From NCBI RefSeq assembly GCF_003149535.1, contig NZ_QGDB01000005.1:186001-250000 (forward strand): DNA of 64,000 nucleotides, read 5' to 3'. Position numbers and translations under genes: made by a program. This DNA is from Falsochrobactrum shanghaiense. GTDB lineage: Bacteria; Pseudomonadota; Alphaproteobacteria; Rhizobiales; Rhizobiaceae. Position 1 is the stretch's first letter. Every line of letters begins with the position of its first letter. Of this stretch, positions 53,597 through 63,112 are shown piece by piece. The notes beneath the pieces are model-generated. The model was not told the DNA's origin. It saw only the letters and a program-made list of their open reading frames with translations, and did no database searches.

Positions 53597-56500
53597 TCAA
53601 AGCTCTTGCGGCGCAACAACACCGGCTTCTTCGTCAGGCTCCGTGATGCGGAACCACGCAACGTAGAGCGCAGGCAGAAACAGCAGTGTAATCGCCGTAC
53701 CGGCAATGATGCCCCCCATCATGGCATAGGCCATCGGCCCCCAGAAAACTTCGCGCGCAATCGGGATCAGCGCCAGACTTGCCGCAGCCGCCGTCAGCGC
53801 AATCGGCCTCATGCGATGCTCACTGGCCAGCACGACCGCATCCCAGGGCGTCATTCCTTCTGCGATATGTTCCTCGATCTGGACAATGAGAATAACGGAA
53901 TTGCGGATCAGGATACCGGCCAGCGCCAGCACGCCCAATATGGCGACGAAGCCAAGCGGCTTGCCGCTGGGCAGAAGGGCCGCCACCACGCCGATCAATC
54001 CAAGGGGCGCAACCGCCACCACAAGGAAAAGGCGCTGAAAGCTTTGTAATTGCAGCATGAGTATGGTCATCATGACGAAGAGCATGAACGGAACGACCGC
54101 TATGATCGGTCCCTGGCTCTTGCCGCTTTCCTCGACTGTCCCCGCCGCCCTGATGGAATATCCGGCGGGCAATCTGTCGGCAAAAGCCGCCACCGATGAT
54201 TTCAGATCGTTGACGATCGTGGCTGGCATCGTTTTGTCGATTATGCCCGCGCCGACGGTTATCGTCGGAATCCGCGAGCGGCGGTAAATGACCGGCTGTT
54301 CCAGCTCGTAGCGGAAATTGGCAATGGCCGCGAGCGGAACTGAACTGCCATTGCCTGTTGCTATTTGCAGGCTCTGCAATGTGTCGATGGAATCGCGCTC
54401 ATGCTTTTGCGCGCGCACGATCACGTCGATCAGGTAGATCGAGTCGCGCACCTGTGTGATGGCAATGCCGCCGACAATGCCATTCAGCGTCGTCGCAATA
54501 TCCTTGGAGGATATGCCGAGCTTGCGCGCCTTGTCCTGCATTACGTCGACACGGATCACCCGTTCCGGTTCATTCCAGTCATAGCTCACTACGCCAAGAC
54601 GCGCATCTGCGCTCATAATACCAGCAAAATCCTGCGCAATGCCGCGCAAATTCTGAATATCAGGCCCGGAAATACGATATTGCACCGGACGTCCTACCGG
54701 CGGCCCGAGTTCAAGGAATTTCATATAGACATCGGTGCCGACATAATCCTTGCGCAAGACAGTCTCGAATTGTTGCTTCAGCCGATCACGCGCCGCGACA
54801 TCCCTGGCCACCACCACCATCTGTCCGAAATAAGGATTGGCTGGCTGAATATCGAGGGAAAGAACGAAGCGGATAGTGCCCTGCCCGATATAGCTGCTCC
54901 AGTGCCGCACATCCGGATTGTCCTTGAGCACCGTTTCTTCAAAGCGCTCCATCTGCGCTTTGGTTTCGGCAATCGAGCTATTTTGCGGCAGGGTCCAGTC
55001 GAGCAAAAGCTCCGGCCGGTCCGATTGGGGGAAAAACTGCTGCTCGATAAAGCCCAGCCCGAAAACCGAAACCGCAAACAGCGCGATTGTCGTGGTGATC
55101 GTGATCCATTTGCGCCGCATCGAAACAAGCAGCACGCGCGAGAACAGTTCAAAGGAACGACTGCGTTTTTCTGTATGGTGCTTCATCGTCCGGGGCAGGA
55201 ATGTCACCCCGAGCAAGGGGGCAAACAAGACGGCCACCACCCACGATACAATCAGCGATACGGCAATAACGACAAAGAGCGTATAGGTATATTCGCCGGC
55301 CTGACTTGAATTCAGGCCGATCGGAATAAAGCCTGCGATGGTGACGAGCGTTCCGGTCAGCATGGGAAAGGCGGTATGCGAATAGACATAGGTCGCCGCT
55401 GTGTTGATCGGATCGCCCCGCTCCAGCCGCGCGACCATCATTTCCACTGCAATCATCGCATCGTCCACCAGAAGCCCCAGCGCGATAATGAGCGCGCCAA
55501 GCGAGACGCGTTGCAGCGAAATATCCATCAGGGACATGGCAAGGAAAGTGATTGCCAGCACCAATGGAATCGAGAGCGAGACGACAAAACCCGCCCGCAG
55601 CCCAAGGCTGATGAAGCTCACGGCCAGAACGATGGCAACCGCTTCAAACAAGGCCCTGGTGAAGCCTGAAACGGCTTCCTGCACCACTTCGGGCTGATCC
55701 GCTACCTTGAACAGGCCAATGCCGACCGGCAGTTCGGTCATTACCTGCTGCATCAGATCGTCCAGCGCCTTCCCGAAATCGAGCAGATTGCCATTCGGCT
55801 TCATGCCGATGCCAAGGCCGATGGCATCAAGCCCGTTGGCGCGGAATATCGACACTGGCGGGTCTGCGTAGCCGCGCGTGATAGAGGCTACATCGGAAAG
55901 ACGAAAAAAGCGGTCGTTCACGCGCAGGTTGACCGCGCGCAGATCGTCTTCGGAATTGAACTGCCCGCTGACACGCACGCTGATACGTTCCGGTCCGGCC
56001 TGCACCACGCCTGACGGCGTAATGGCATTCTGATCCTGCAAGGCCTGAAGAATCGCCTGCTGGTCCAGTCCGAGTGCAGCGATCTGGCGGGTCGAGAATT
56101 CCAGATAGATCGCTTCATCCTGCGCACCGATCAATTCCACCTTGCCCGCATCCGCGAGGGTCAGGATTTTGGTGCGCACATCTTCCGCATAGTCGCGAAG
56201 CTGCCGCATCGACAGCCCGTCAGCCGTAAAGGCATAAATATTGCCGAAAACATCGCCAAACTTGTCGTTATAAAACGGACCATAGACCCCATCGGGCAGG
56301 CTTGGCCGAATATCGTCGAGCATATGGCGCACTTCGGTCCAGGCGTTCGTCACCTCTTTCTTTCGGACGGAATTTTTCAGGTTGACGAAGATGATCGATT
56401 TTCCTGCCGTCGTGATGCTCCGCGTATAGTCGAGCACGGCAAGCTCTTCGAGCTTCTTTTCGAGCCGGTCAGTGACCTGATTGATGGTTTCATCGATGGA

Positions 56501-56674
56501 TGCGCCGGGCCAGTTGGCCTGCACCATCATCGTCTTGACGGTAAATTCCGGGTCTTCGGCACGGCCAAGATCAAGATAGGAAAAAAGCCCCGCCACCAGA
56601 AAGACCAGCATGAAATACCACACCAGCGAACGATGGTTCAAAGCCCAGTCGGACAGGTTGAAACCCTTTTTCAC
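53597..56674 (-). CDS. RND efflux pump inner-membrane transporter (TriC-like)
   Basis: A 1025-residue RND transporter of the hydrophobe/amphiphile efflux family, exporting drugs or other amphiphiles from the periplasm and inner leaflet. Twelve membrane segments in two halves with large periplasmic loops are implied; the helix-4 acidic motif ALGLLVDDAMIAVEMMV (about residues 395-412) carries the proton relay. The N-terminus NHRSLVWYFMLVFLVAGLFSYLDLGRAEDPEF is typical. It overlaps the adaptor gene upstream by four bases. The use of two adaptors next to it recalls Pseudomonas TriABC. Confidence 0.9.
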   Translation of the reverse strand: MKKGFNLSDWALNHRSLVWYFMLVFLVAGLFSYLDLGRAEDPEFTVKTMMVQANWPGASIDETINQVTDRLEKKLEELAVLDYTRSITTAGKSIIFVNLKNSVRKKEVTNAWTEVRHMLDDIRPSLPDGVYGPFYNDKFGDVFGNIYAFTADGLSMRQLRDYAEDVRTKILTLADAGKVELIGAQDEAIYLEFSTRQIAALGLDQQAILQALQDQNAITPSGVVQAGPERISVRVSGQFNSEDDLRAVNLRVNDRFFRLSDVASITRGYADPPVSIFRANGLDAIGLGIGMKPNGNLLDFGKALDDLMQQVMTELPVGIGLFKVADQPEVVQEAVSGFTRALFEAVAIVLAVSFISLGLRAGFVVSLSIPLVLAITFLAMSLMDISLQRVSLGALIIALGLLVDDAMIAVEMMVARLERGDPINTAATYVYSHTAFPMLTGTLVTIAGFIPIGLNSSQAGEYTYTLFVVIAVSLIVSWVVAVLFAPLLGVTFLPRTMKHHTEKRSRSFELFSRVLLVSMRRKWITITTTIALFAVSVFGLGFIEQQFFPQSDRPELLLDWTLPQNSSIAETKAQMERFEETVLKDNPDVRHWSSYIGQGTIRFVLSLDIQPANPYFGQMVVVARDVAARDRLKQQFETVLRKDYVGTDVYMKFLELGPPVGRPVQYRISGPDIQNLRGIAQDFAGIMSADARLGVVSYDWNEPERVIRVDVMQDKARKLGISSKDIATTLNGIVGGIAITQVRDSIYLIDVIVRAQKHERDSIDTLQSLQIATGNGSSVPLAAIANFRYELEQPVIYRRSRIPTITVGAGIIDKTMPATIVNDLKSSVAAFADRLPAGYSIRAAGTVEESGKSQGPIIAVVPFMLFVMMTILMLQLQSFQRLFLVVAVAPLGLIGVVAALLPSGKPLGFVAILGVLALAGILIRNSVILIVQIEEHIAEGMTPWDAVVLASEHRMRPIALTAAAASLALIPIAREVFWGPMAYAMMGGIIAGTAITLLFLPALYVAWFRITEPDEEAGVVAPQEL

Positions 56675-57765
56675 AGGCCATTTCCTTTCGCATCCAGCCG
56701 GACTTTCTGCCCTTGCGAAAGCTCGTGCACCCCGGCCGTCACCACATAGCTGCCAATTCCCACATCGCCAGCGACAAAGCTCTCGCCCCTTTGCTCGACA
56801 ACCTGAACATCCTGCAGCTTTACAGTCTGCGTTTTGGGGTCGATGACCCAGATCGACGTCTTCCCGTCTTTTTCAAGCAAGGCCTGCATGGGCAGCAGCA
56901 CATTTTCCTTTTCGGATGTCGCCAATGTGGCCCGGATCGTCGCCCCAAGCCGGAAACCTTCAGGAGGATGATCGAGCGCGACGCGCACACGGCGCGTGCG
57001 TGTCCGCGCATCGGCCTGCGGCGCAACCTCGCGCACACGGCCCTGCCCGGTGACGCTCGGGTCGGCCTGCAACTGAACGTTGAACGGCGTTCCGGCTATA
57101 AAATATTCCGTCATACTATCGGGTATATCGAGCACCGCCTCACGAATATCCGGCCTTGCAACGCTCATCACCGGCTGGCCTGCGGAAACCACCTGACCGA
57201 CCTCGGCATTGATCTGGGAAACGACGCCGTCATAATCCGGGCTCAAAATCGCATAGCCACGCTGATTTTGTGCCTTGCGCAATCCGGCCTGCGCTTTTTC
57301 CAGATTGGCCTGGGCGCTGTCATGCGCCTGCTTGGCCGCATCATAATTGGCTTGCGAAATGTTTTTCCCTTCCAGCAGGATGCGCTGGCGCTCCTCGCTC
57401 GCTGCCGCATTGGCATATTGTGCCTGGGCGCTGGCAAGGTCCGCCTTGGCCGATTGCACCGCAAGGTCGAGCGCGGAAGGATCAAGCATTGCCACCATGT
57501 CGCCCTTCTTGACCAGATCGCCGACATCGACCGGGCGGGCAATGATGCGTCCAAGCACACGAAATGCCAGATCAGTCGAATAGCGCGGCTCGATTGTCCC
57601 GGCAAAGCCCATAAGCTTTGCCGGTTCAGGCGCGACAATCACATAAAGGACCGGCCTGACTGCCTCTTCATGCCCGGGCCTTTCCTCCTCCTTGCCGCAT
57701 GCAGCAAGCACGACAAGCACACTCAGAACCACAAACCGGCAAAAGAACCTGATTGCCTGCTTCAT
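56671..57765 (-). CDS. RND efflux periplasmic adaptor (MFP), lipoprotein
   Basis: A 364-residue membrane fusion protein. It starts with a lipoprotein signal peptide (VLSVLVVLAAC-GKEE, acylated Cys near residue 23). Family parts are barrel-sandwich halves (ARPVDVGDLVKKGDMVAMLDP, about 75-95), an alpha-helical hairpin (about 100-160, AQANLEKAQAGLRKAQNQRG) and beta-barrel domains. It overlaps the second adaptor by four bases and the RND gene by four bases, so all three are translationally coupled. Confidence 0.9.
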   Translation of the reverse strand: MKQAIRFFCRFVVLSVLVVLAACGKEEERPGHEEAVRPVLYVIVAPEPAKLMGFAGTIEPRYSTDLAFRVLGRIIARPVDVGDLVKKGDMVAMLDPSALDLAVQSAKADLASAQAQYANAAASEERQRILLEGKNISQANYDAAKQAHDSAQANLEKAQAGLRKAQNQRGYAILSPDYDGVVSQINAEVGQVVSAGQPVMSVARPDIREAVLDIPDSMTEYFIAGTPFNVQLQADPSVTGQGRVREVAPQADARTRTRRVRVALDHPPEGFRLGATIRATLATSEKENVLLPMQALLEKDGKTSIWVIDPKTQTVKLQDVQVVEQRGESFVAGDVGIGSYVVTAGVHELSQGQKVRLDAKGNGL

Positions 57766-58874
57766 GGGCGGTCCGCCTCCTGCAGGCCCTGCACGATTTC
57801 GGTCTGCTCACCCGTGCGCAGCAACTGCGCGCCATGCGTTACGATCAATTCACCTTCACCCAGCCCCGCGCCAATAATGACCCGCTCGTTCTCGTAAGCC
57901 AGAACCCTTACCGGCACCAGCGTCGCCACATGGGTATCCTTCGTCACCCGCCAGACGGCAGTGCGGCCCGCATCGGACGTCATGGCGCTCCATGGCACGA
58001 TGATCACTTTGTTCAGGTCCATATGAACCGTACCCGTCACCGTTGCGCCCAGCGCCATGCGCTCGGGCGTTTCGGCAATGGCGACTTTCACCCGGACCGT
58101 ACCCGTCTGCGCATCGACAACCGGAGAGATTTCGCGAATTCGGCCATCCGCCGTCACGCTTTCATCCGACAGCAGGGCCAATGTCACCCCCATGCCGCTT
58201 CTGGCATGGTTGACGAGCGTTTCCTGCATATCGAAAATCGCATCACGCGCGCCGTCTTCCGCAATGGAAAATGCCGTTTGCGCGGCCTGGACGACCTGCC
58301 CCGTTTCGATATTGCGTGCGGTGACAACGCCCGATACCGGCGCATGCAGTTCGGTATAGGATAATTCATCACGCGCATTGCCCAACTGGCTTTGGGCATT
58401 CACCAGCATGCTCTGCGCCGTGCGAAATACCTGCTCGGCCTGATCATACTGGCTGCGCGTCGTAAAGCCTTGTTCGAGCAAGGTCCGCTGGCGCCTGAAA
58501 TTGGCCTCGGCCTCTTTAAGCTGTGCGCGCGCCGCATCTTGCGATGCCTGCGCAACCCGTATATTCGCCCGTTGCTCCAGATCGTCGAGCCGCGCGAGCA
58601 ACTCGCCTTTTTCGACATGCTGGCCGACTTCGACCATGCGTTCCACCACCTGGCCATTGACCCGGAAAGCGACATTGACGAGCGAGCGTGCGGCGATAAA
58701 GCCCGATAGCGTCAGCTTGGGCTGATAATCGCCGAATTTGCTCTCCATGACCGTGACGGGAACGATATTAAGCGAATCCGATTGCGCCGGAATGCACGGC
58801 AAAACAAGGCCCATGACGCAGAAAAGCGTATTCCTGCCTGCCCGCAAAACAAACGGTTTCAATCCCGCTGACAT
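57762..58874 (-). CDS. RND efflux periplasmic adaptor (MFP), second of two
   Basis: A 370-residue membrane fusion protein, first in the three-gene RND operon. A signal anchor or signal peptide lies at about residues 1-30 (hydrophobic NTLFCVMGLVLPCIPAQS). The barrel-sandwich motif FRVNGQVVERMVEVGQHVEKG (about 60-80) is followed by an alpha-helical hairpin. I start at MSAGLKPF; an ATG 29 codons earlier has a longer non-typical N-terminus. The two adaptors have different N-terminal regions, as expected of a heterodimeric pair. No TetR regulator is adjacent. Confidence 0.85.
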   Translation of the reverse strand: MSAGLKPFVLRAGRNTLFCVMGLVLPCIPAQSDSLNIVPVTVMESKFGDYQPKLTLSGFIAARSLVNVAFRVNGQVVERMVEVGQHVEKGELLARLDDLEQRANIRVAQASQDAARAQLKEAEANFRRQRTLLEQGFTTRSQYDQAEQVFRTAQSMLVNAQSQLGNARDELSYTELHAPVSGVVTARNIETGQVVQAAQTAFSIAEDGARDAIFDMQETLVNHARSGMGVTLALLSDESVTADGRIREISPVVDAQTGTVRVKVAIAETPERMALGATVTGTVHMDLNKVIIVPWSAMTSDAGRTAVWRVTKDTHVATLVPVRVLAYENERVIIGAGLGEGELIVTHGAQLLRTGEQTEIVQGLQEADRP

Positions 58875-58997
58875 CGACGTGATTCTCTCTGGTTTAGTCG
58901 TCGGCACAATGCAGCGAAAAGATTCGCCGGGAAAGCATCTATTCAAGATATGATGAATCATAGTTGTCGCAGATGAAATTACTACTGTAAATTGAAT

Positions 58998-59288
58998 CTA
59001 GCGCCGCACTTCGGCAAGAAGCGTTTCGCCTGCCGGGCTTAATACATAGTGGATCCGCTGGGTTCGCGCATCGCGCTGCCTGATGATGATATAATCGTCC
59101 TGCTCGCCAAGCAGGGTAACTTCGCGCAACACAAGCGCATGCGCAACGCCCAGGCGCCGCGCAAAACTACGACTATCAGACGCGACATTAAACGCAAGTG
59201 CCGCGATAATCCCCGCCCCCAGCCGCGAGATTTTGTCCGATGTCGCCTCAAGCGCATCGACCAGCGCCATATATTCGGCTTCGTCCAT
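58998..59288 (-). CDS. Small winged-helix-like protein coupled to a YdeP-type oxidoreductase
   Basis: A 96-residue protein with a predicted helical N-terminus and a beta-wing-like C-terminus (YIIIRQRDARTQRIHYVLSPAGETLL, residues 66-91), reminiscent of MarR-type winged helices. I cannot assign it to a named family. Its ATG overlaps the oxidoreductase stop codon (TGATG), so it is translated as part of that operon. It could be a local regulator or an accessory protein for the molybdoenzyme. Confidence 0.6.
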   Translation of the reverse strand: MDEAEYMALVDALEATSDKISRLGAGIIAALAFNVASDSRSFARRLGVAHALVLREVTLLGEQDDYIIIRQRDARTQRIHYVLSPAGETLLAEVRR

Positions 59289-61600
59289 CAGGCGGCTTCT
59301 GCTCGCAAGGGACGGAAGGAAACGATGACAGACTTGGATGTCGGCGTGTAGCTTTCATCGCCGGCACTGCCCAGCGGCACCAGAACATTCATTTCCGGGT
59401 AATATCCGGCGATGCAACCGCGCGGAATATCATAGGGCACAAAACGGAAATTATGCGCTATGCGCTCCACCCCGTCTTCAAATTCACCGACAATATCAGC
59501 CCGGTCGCCCGCTTCCACACCTATATCGGCCATATCGGCGGGGTTCATGAAGACGACCTGCCGCTCGCCATAAACACCGCGATAACGATCATCCATGCCA
59601 TAGATCGTGGTATTGTACTGATCATGGCTGCGGAACGTCTGCAACACGTAATGCCCCGGCTTGCCACGCGCCTGCTGATGTTCGATCTCGTCAGGCAGCA
59701 CGCCGGTCCAGAAGGTTGCCTTGCCCTGCGGCGTCACCCATTCCAGTTCGCGCGCGCTGTTGCGCAGATGAAACCCGCGCGGAACCCGCACACGGCGGTT
59801 ATAATCGTAAAAGTCGGGCAGAACACGCGCGATATGATCGCGAATAAGATCGTAATCATCGGCAAGAGCCAGCCAGTCGACGGGCTTTGGCCCAAGCGTT
59901 GCCTGTGCCATGCCGGCAATGATCGCAACTTCCGAGCGCAGATGCGGCGAGGCGGGCTGATTGATCCCGCCCGAGCCATGCACCATGCTCATCGAATCCT
60001 CAACCGATACGATCTGTGCGACGCCTTTCGAATTCAGGTCGATTTCCGTTCGTCCCAGGCAGGGAAGGATGAAGGAATCCTGCCCCGGCAAAAGATGCGA
60101 ATGATTGAGCTTGGTCGCGATATGCACCGTGAGCCGCTGGCCTGACAAAGCCTTGCCGATCATGGGACTATCGGGCGTGGCGCGCGCAAAATTACCGCCA
60201 AGTCCGATAAAGGCTTTGGCCGTGCCGTCGAGCATCGCGCCGATTGCGCCAAGCACATTATGCCCCTCATCGCGCGGCGGCTTGAAGCCGAATTCCTTTT
60301 CCAGCGCATCCAGAAATGCAGCGCTCGGACGCTCATTGATGCCGACCGTGCGATCGCCCTGCACATTGGAATGGCCGCGCACCGGACAAAGACCAGCGCC
60401 CGGTCGACCTATATTGCCGCGCAGCAGCATGAAATTGGTGATTTCACGGATCATGATGACGGAATGACGATGCTGCGTAATGCCCATCGCCCATGTGCAT
60501 ATGACGCGGTGCGAGTTCATATAAATCCGCGCGGCCTGTTCCAGTGCCTGTCGCGTCAGCCCCGACTGATCCTCGATTTCTTCCCATGAGGTGTTGTCGA
60601 CGGCACGCCGGTAGGCCTCGAATTCCGCCGTGTGTTCAGCAAGAAATTCTCGGTCCAGAATTGATGGCTCGCCTGCCGCAAGCGCCGCATCGTCGGCGGC
60701 AAAGACGGCCTTTGACATGCCGCGAAAAGCCGCGAGATCGCCGCCAAGGCGTGGCTGGTAATATTCACTGGCAACGGCTTCACTGCCGCCATGCAGCATT
60801 TCAAGCTTGTTTTGCGGATCGGCGAAGCGCTCAAGCCCGCGCTCACGAACCGGGTTGAAAACAACGATATGCGCGCCGCGCTCTGCCGCCCGTCGCAAAT
60901 CGCCCAGCATGCGCGGATGATTGGTGCCCGGATTCTGCCCCACGACGAAAATCGCATCCGCCTGCTCGAAATCCTCCAGCAGCACCGTACCCTTGCCCAC
61001 GCCTATGGATTGCTTGAGTGCGACACCGCTGGCTTCGTGGCACATATTGGAACAATCGGGGAAATTATTGGTGCCATAGGCCCGCACAAAGAGCTGGTAG
61101 AGAAAAGCCGCCTCATTGGAAGCGCGCCCCGACGTATAGAATTCAACCCGGTCGGCCGTATCGAAACTCTTTAGAATATCGCCAATGGCGCCAAAGGCCT
61201 CATCCCATGTCACGGCCTCATATTTATCCGTGGCTGCATCATAACGCATCGGATGCGTGAGACGGCCGGTATGTTCGAGATCGTAATCCGTCCAGCCGCG
61301 CAATTCCGTGACGCTATGTTCGGTGAAGAACGTCGGGGTCGTGCGTTTTTCGGTGGCCTCCCATGCGACCGCCTTCACGCCATTTTCGCAAAATTCGAAC
61401 GAAGAACCATGTTCGGGATCACCCCAGGCGCAGCCGGGGCAATCGAAACCATCCGGCTGGTTGGCCTTGAGCAGCGTACGCACGCCCGATAACGGCGCGC
61501 CGCTGGCGAGCAATTGCCTGCCGCAGCTTTTGAGCGCGCCCCAACCGCCAGCCGCGCTGGATTTCTTGCCTATAAATCCGGTTTTGGAAGACTTGCTCAT
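59288..61600 (-). CDS. YdeP-type molybdopterin oxidoreductase
   Basis: A 770-residue molybdopterin oxidoreductase of the FdhF/YdeP type, close in size to E. coli YdeP (about 759), which is linked to acid resistance. The N-terminus has CPGC (FDCPGCAWGDPEHGSSFEFC), probably a reduced iron-sulfur site, and the Mo-ligand region shows NMCHEASG (about 194). Molybdopterin-binding and C-terminal domains follow. There is no TAT signal, so it is cytoplasmic. I start at MSKSSKTGF, with gaggg upstream. Formate dehydrogenase activity is possible but not proven for YdeP. It is coupled to the small downstream protein. Confidence 0.85.
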   Translation of the reverse strand: MSKSSKTGFIGKKSSAAGGWGALKSCGRQLLASGAPLSGVRTLLKANQPDGFDCPGCAWGDPEHGSSFEFCENGVKAVAWEATEKRTTPTFFTEHSVTELRGWTDYDLEHTGRLTHPMRYDAATDKYEAVTWDEAFGAIGDILKSFDTADRVEFYTSGRASNEAAFLYQLFVRAYGTNNFPDCSNMCHEASGVALKQSIGVGKGTVLLEDFEQADAIFVVGQNPGTNHPRMLGDLRRAAERGAHIVVFNPVRERGLERFADPQNKLEMLHGGSEAVASEYYQPRLGGDLAAFRGMSKAVFAADDAALAAGEPSILDREFLAEHTAEFEAYRRAVDNTSWEEIEDQSGLTRQALEQAARIYMNSHRVICTWAMGITQHRHSVIMIREITNFMLLRGNIGRPGAGLCPVRGHSNVQGDRTVGINERPSAAFLDALEKEFGFKPPRDEGHNVLGAIGAMLDGTAKAFIGLGGNFARATPDSPMIGKALSGQRLTVHIATKLNHSHLLPGQDSFILPCLGRTEIDLNSKGVAQIVSVEDSMSMVHGSGGINQPASPHLRSEVAIIAGMAQATLGPKPVDWLALADDYDLIRDHIARVLPDFYDYNRRVRVPRGFHLRNSARELEWVTPQGKATFWTGVLPDEIEHQQARGKPGHYVLQTFRSHDQYNTTIYGMDDRYRGVYGERQVVFMNPADMADIGVEAGDRADIVGEFEDGVERIAHNFRFVPYDIPRGCIAGYYPEMNVLVPLGSAGDESYTPTSKSVIVSFRPLRAEAA

Positions 61601-61824
61601 CTCATGACCCTCAAGCGCATATGCCATACCAGCATCGTCGTACCACAGACTTGAGCCGATTATGCCAAATATTAACAGCCATGGCATCCATTATGCGTCA
61701 TGATTGGTGCAATGGAAGCATAAGGCACAATTCTAATTTCATCGCCGCCTTCCTGTTTCCTCTTGATTTCAGGTGCGCAATCCGTCATGCGAGTGGTAAA
61801 GAAAACAGACCAATGGGGTGAAGA

Positions 61825-62970
61825 ATGCCCGATATTCTTGAGATCGCCGACCTGAAACGGCTTGCCCGCCGCCGCGTTCCGAAAATGTTTTTCGATTATG
61901 CGGATTCAGGCGCGTGGACCCAATCGACCTATGAAGCCAATGAAGACGACTTCAAAAAGATCAAGCTGCGTCAGCGCGTCTTGGTCGACATGACCAACCG
62001 CTCGCTTGAATCGACAATGATCGGCGAGAAGGTGTCGATGCCGGTTGCCCTTGCGCCGACCGGCCTCACCGGCATGCAGCATGCGGATGGCGAAATGCTG
62101 GCCGCGCAGGCTGCCGAGGCATTCGGCGTTCCCTTTACGCTCTCGACCATGAGCGTCTGCTCCATCGAAGACGTTGCCTCGGTCACAAGGAAGCCGTTCT
62201 GGTTCCAGCTTTATGTCATGAAGGACCGGGATTTTGTAAAAAATCTCATTGGTCGGGCCAGGGCTGCTGGCTGTTCGGCACTGGTATTGACGCTTGATCT
62301 GCAAATTCTTGGCCAGCGCCATAAGGATTTGCGCAACGGGCTTTCGACACCGCCCAAATTCACGCCCAAACATATCTGGCAAATGGCAACCCGCCCCCGC
62401 TGGTGCATGGGAATGCTGGGCACGCAGCGGCGCACCTTCCGCAATATTGCCGGTCACGCGAAAAACGTAACGGACCTGTCCTCGCTTTCCTCCTGGACTG
62501 CGGAACAATTCGACCCTCAGCTAAGCTGGAAAGACGTCGAGTGGATCAAGGAACAATGGGGCGGCAAGCTTATCCTTAAAGGAATTCTCGACGCCGAAGA
62601 TGCGCAGATGGCCGCAAAAACCGGGGCGGATGCGATTATCGTCTCCAATCACGGCGGCCGCCAGCTCGATGGCGCACCCTCCTCGATCTCCATGCTCAAG
62701 CCTATTGCGGATGCCGTCGGCGATAAGATCGAAATCCATATGGATGGCGGCATTCGCTCCGGCCAGGACGTGCTCAAAGCCCGTGCTCTTGGCGCGCAGG
62801 GCGTCTTTATCGGCCGCCCCTTCCTTTATGGGCTTGGGGCCATGGGCAAGGATGGCGTCACGCTGGCATTGGAAATCATCCGCAAGGAACTCGACATCAC
62901 GATGGCGCTCTGCGGGAAGCGCAATATCGAAGATATTGATCCGTCGATCCTTCACTCGGTCGACTTCTGA
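61825..62970 (+). CDS. lldD: L-lactate dehydrogenase, FMN-dependent
   Basis: A 381-residue FMN alpha-hydroxy-acid oxidase of the LldD type, oxidising L-lactate to pyruvate and passing electrons to the respiratory chain. The active-site segment is SNHGGRQLDGAPSS (about residues 273-286), with the catalytic His in SNHGG, and the FMN motif MDGGIRSGQDVLKARALGA (about 307-325). It is membrane-associated through a short loop. It starts with ggggtgaaga ahead of the ATG, away from the YdeP gene, and ends at a terminator. No lldP or lldR is nearby. Confidence 0.93.
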   Translation: MPDILEIADLKRLARRRVPKMFFDYADSGAWTQSTYEANEDDFKKIKLRQRVLVDMTNRSLESTMIGEKVSMPVALAPTGLTGMQHADGEMLAAQAAEAFGVPFTLSTMSVCSIEDVASVTRKPFWFQLYVMKDRDFVKNLIGRARAAGCSALVLTLDLQILGQRHKDLRNGLSTPPKFTPKHIWQMATRPRWCMGMLGTQRRTFRNIAGHAKNVTDLSSLSSWTAEQFDPQLSWKDVEWIKEQWGGKLILKGILDAEDAQMAAKTGADAIIVSNHGGRQLDGAPSSISMLKPIADAVGDKIEIHMDGGIRSGQDVLKARALGAQGVFIGRPFLYGLGAMGKDGVTLALEIIRKELDITMALCGKRNIEDIDPSILHSVDF

Positions 62971-62979
62971 GTATTGATT

Positions 62980-63006
62980 GAAACCCGGCCCTGCGCCGGG
63001 TTTCTT
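62980..63006 (+). terminator. Rho-independent terminator after lldD
   Basis: Arms gaaacccggc and gccgggtttc with loop cctgc, followed by ttc. It lies nine bases after the lldD stop. Confidence 0.8.
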
Positions 63007-63112
63007 CAATTTAGTGAAGACTTATTTAAAGTAACTATCGTTTAAGTATATTCGTTTACCCTCTCCTTCAATTGATCATTAATCATCTCTGTTGTCGGTT
63101 GGGAAAATGCAG

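Noticed and set aside
52703-54049. A 448-codon open frame on the plus strand
   Set aside because: It runs antisense across nagA and the end of the RND gene, both well supported.
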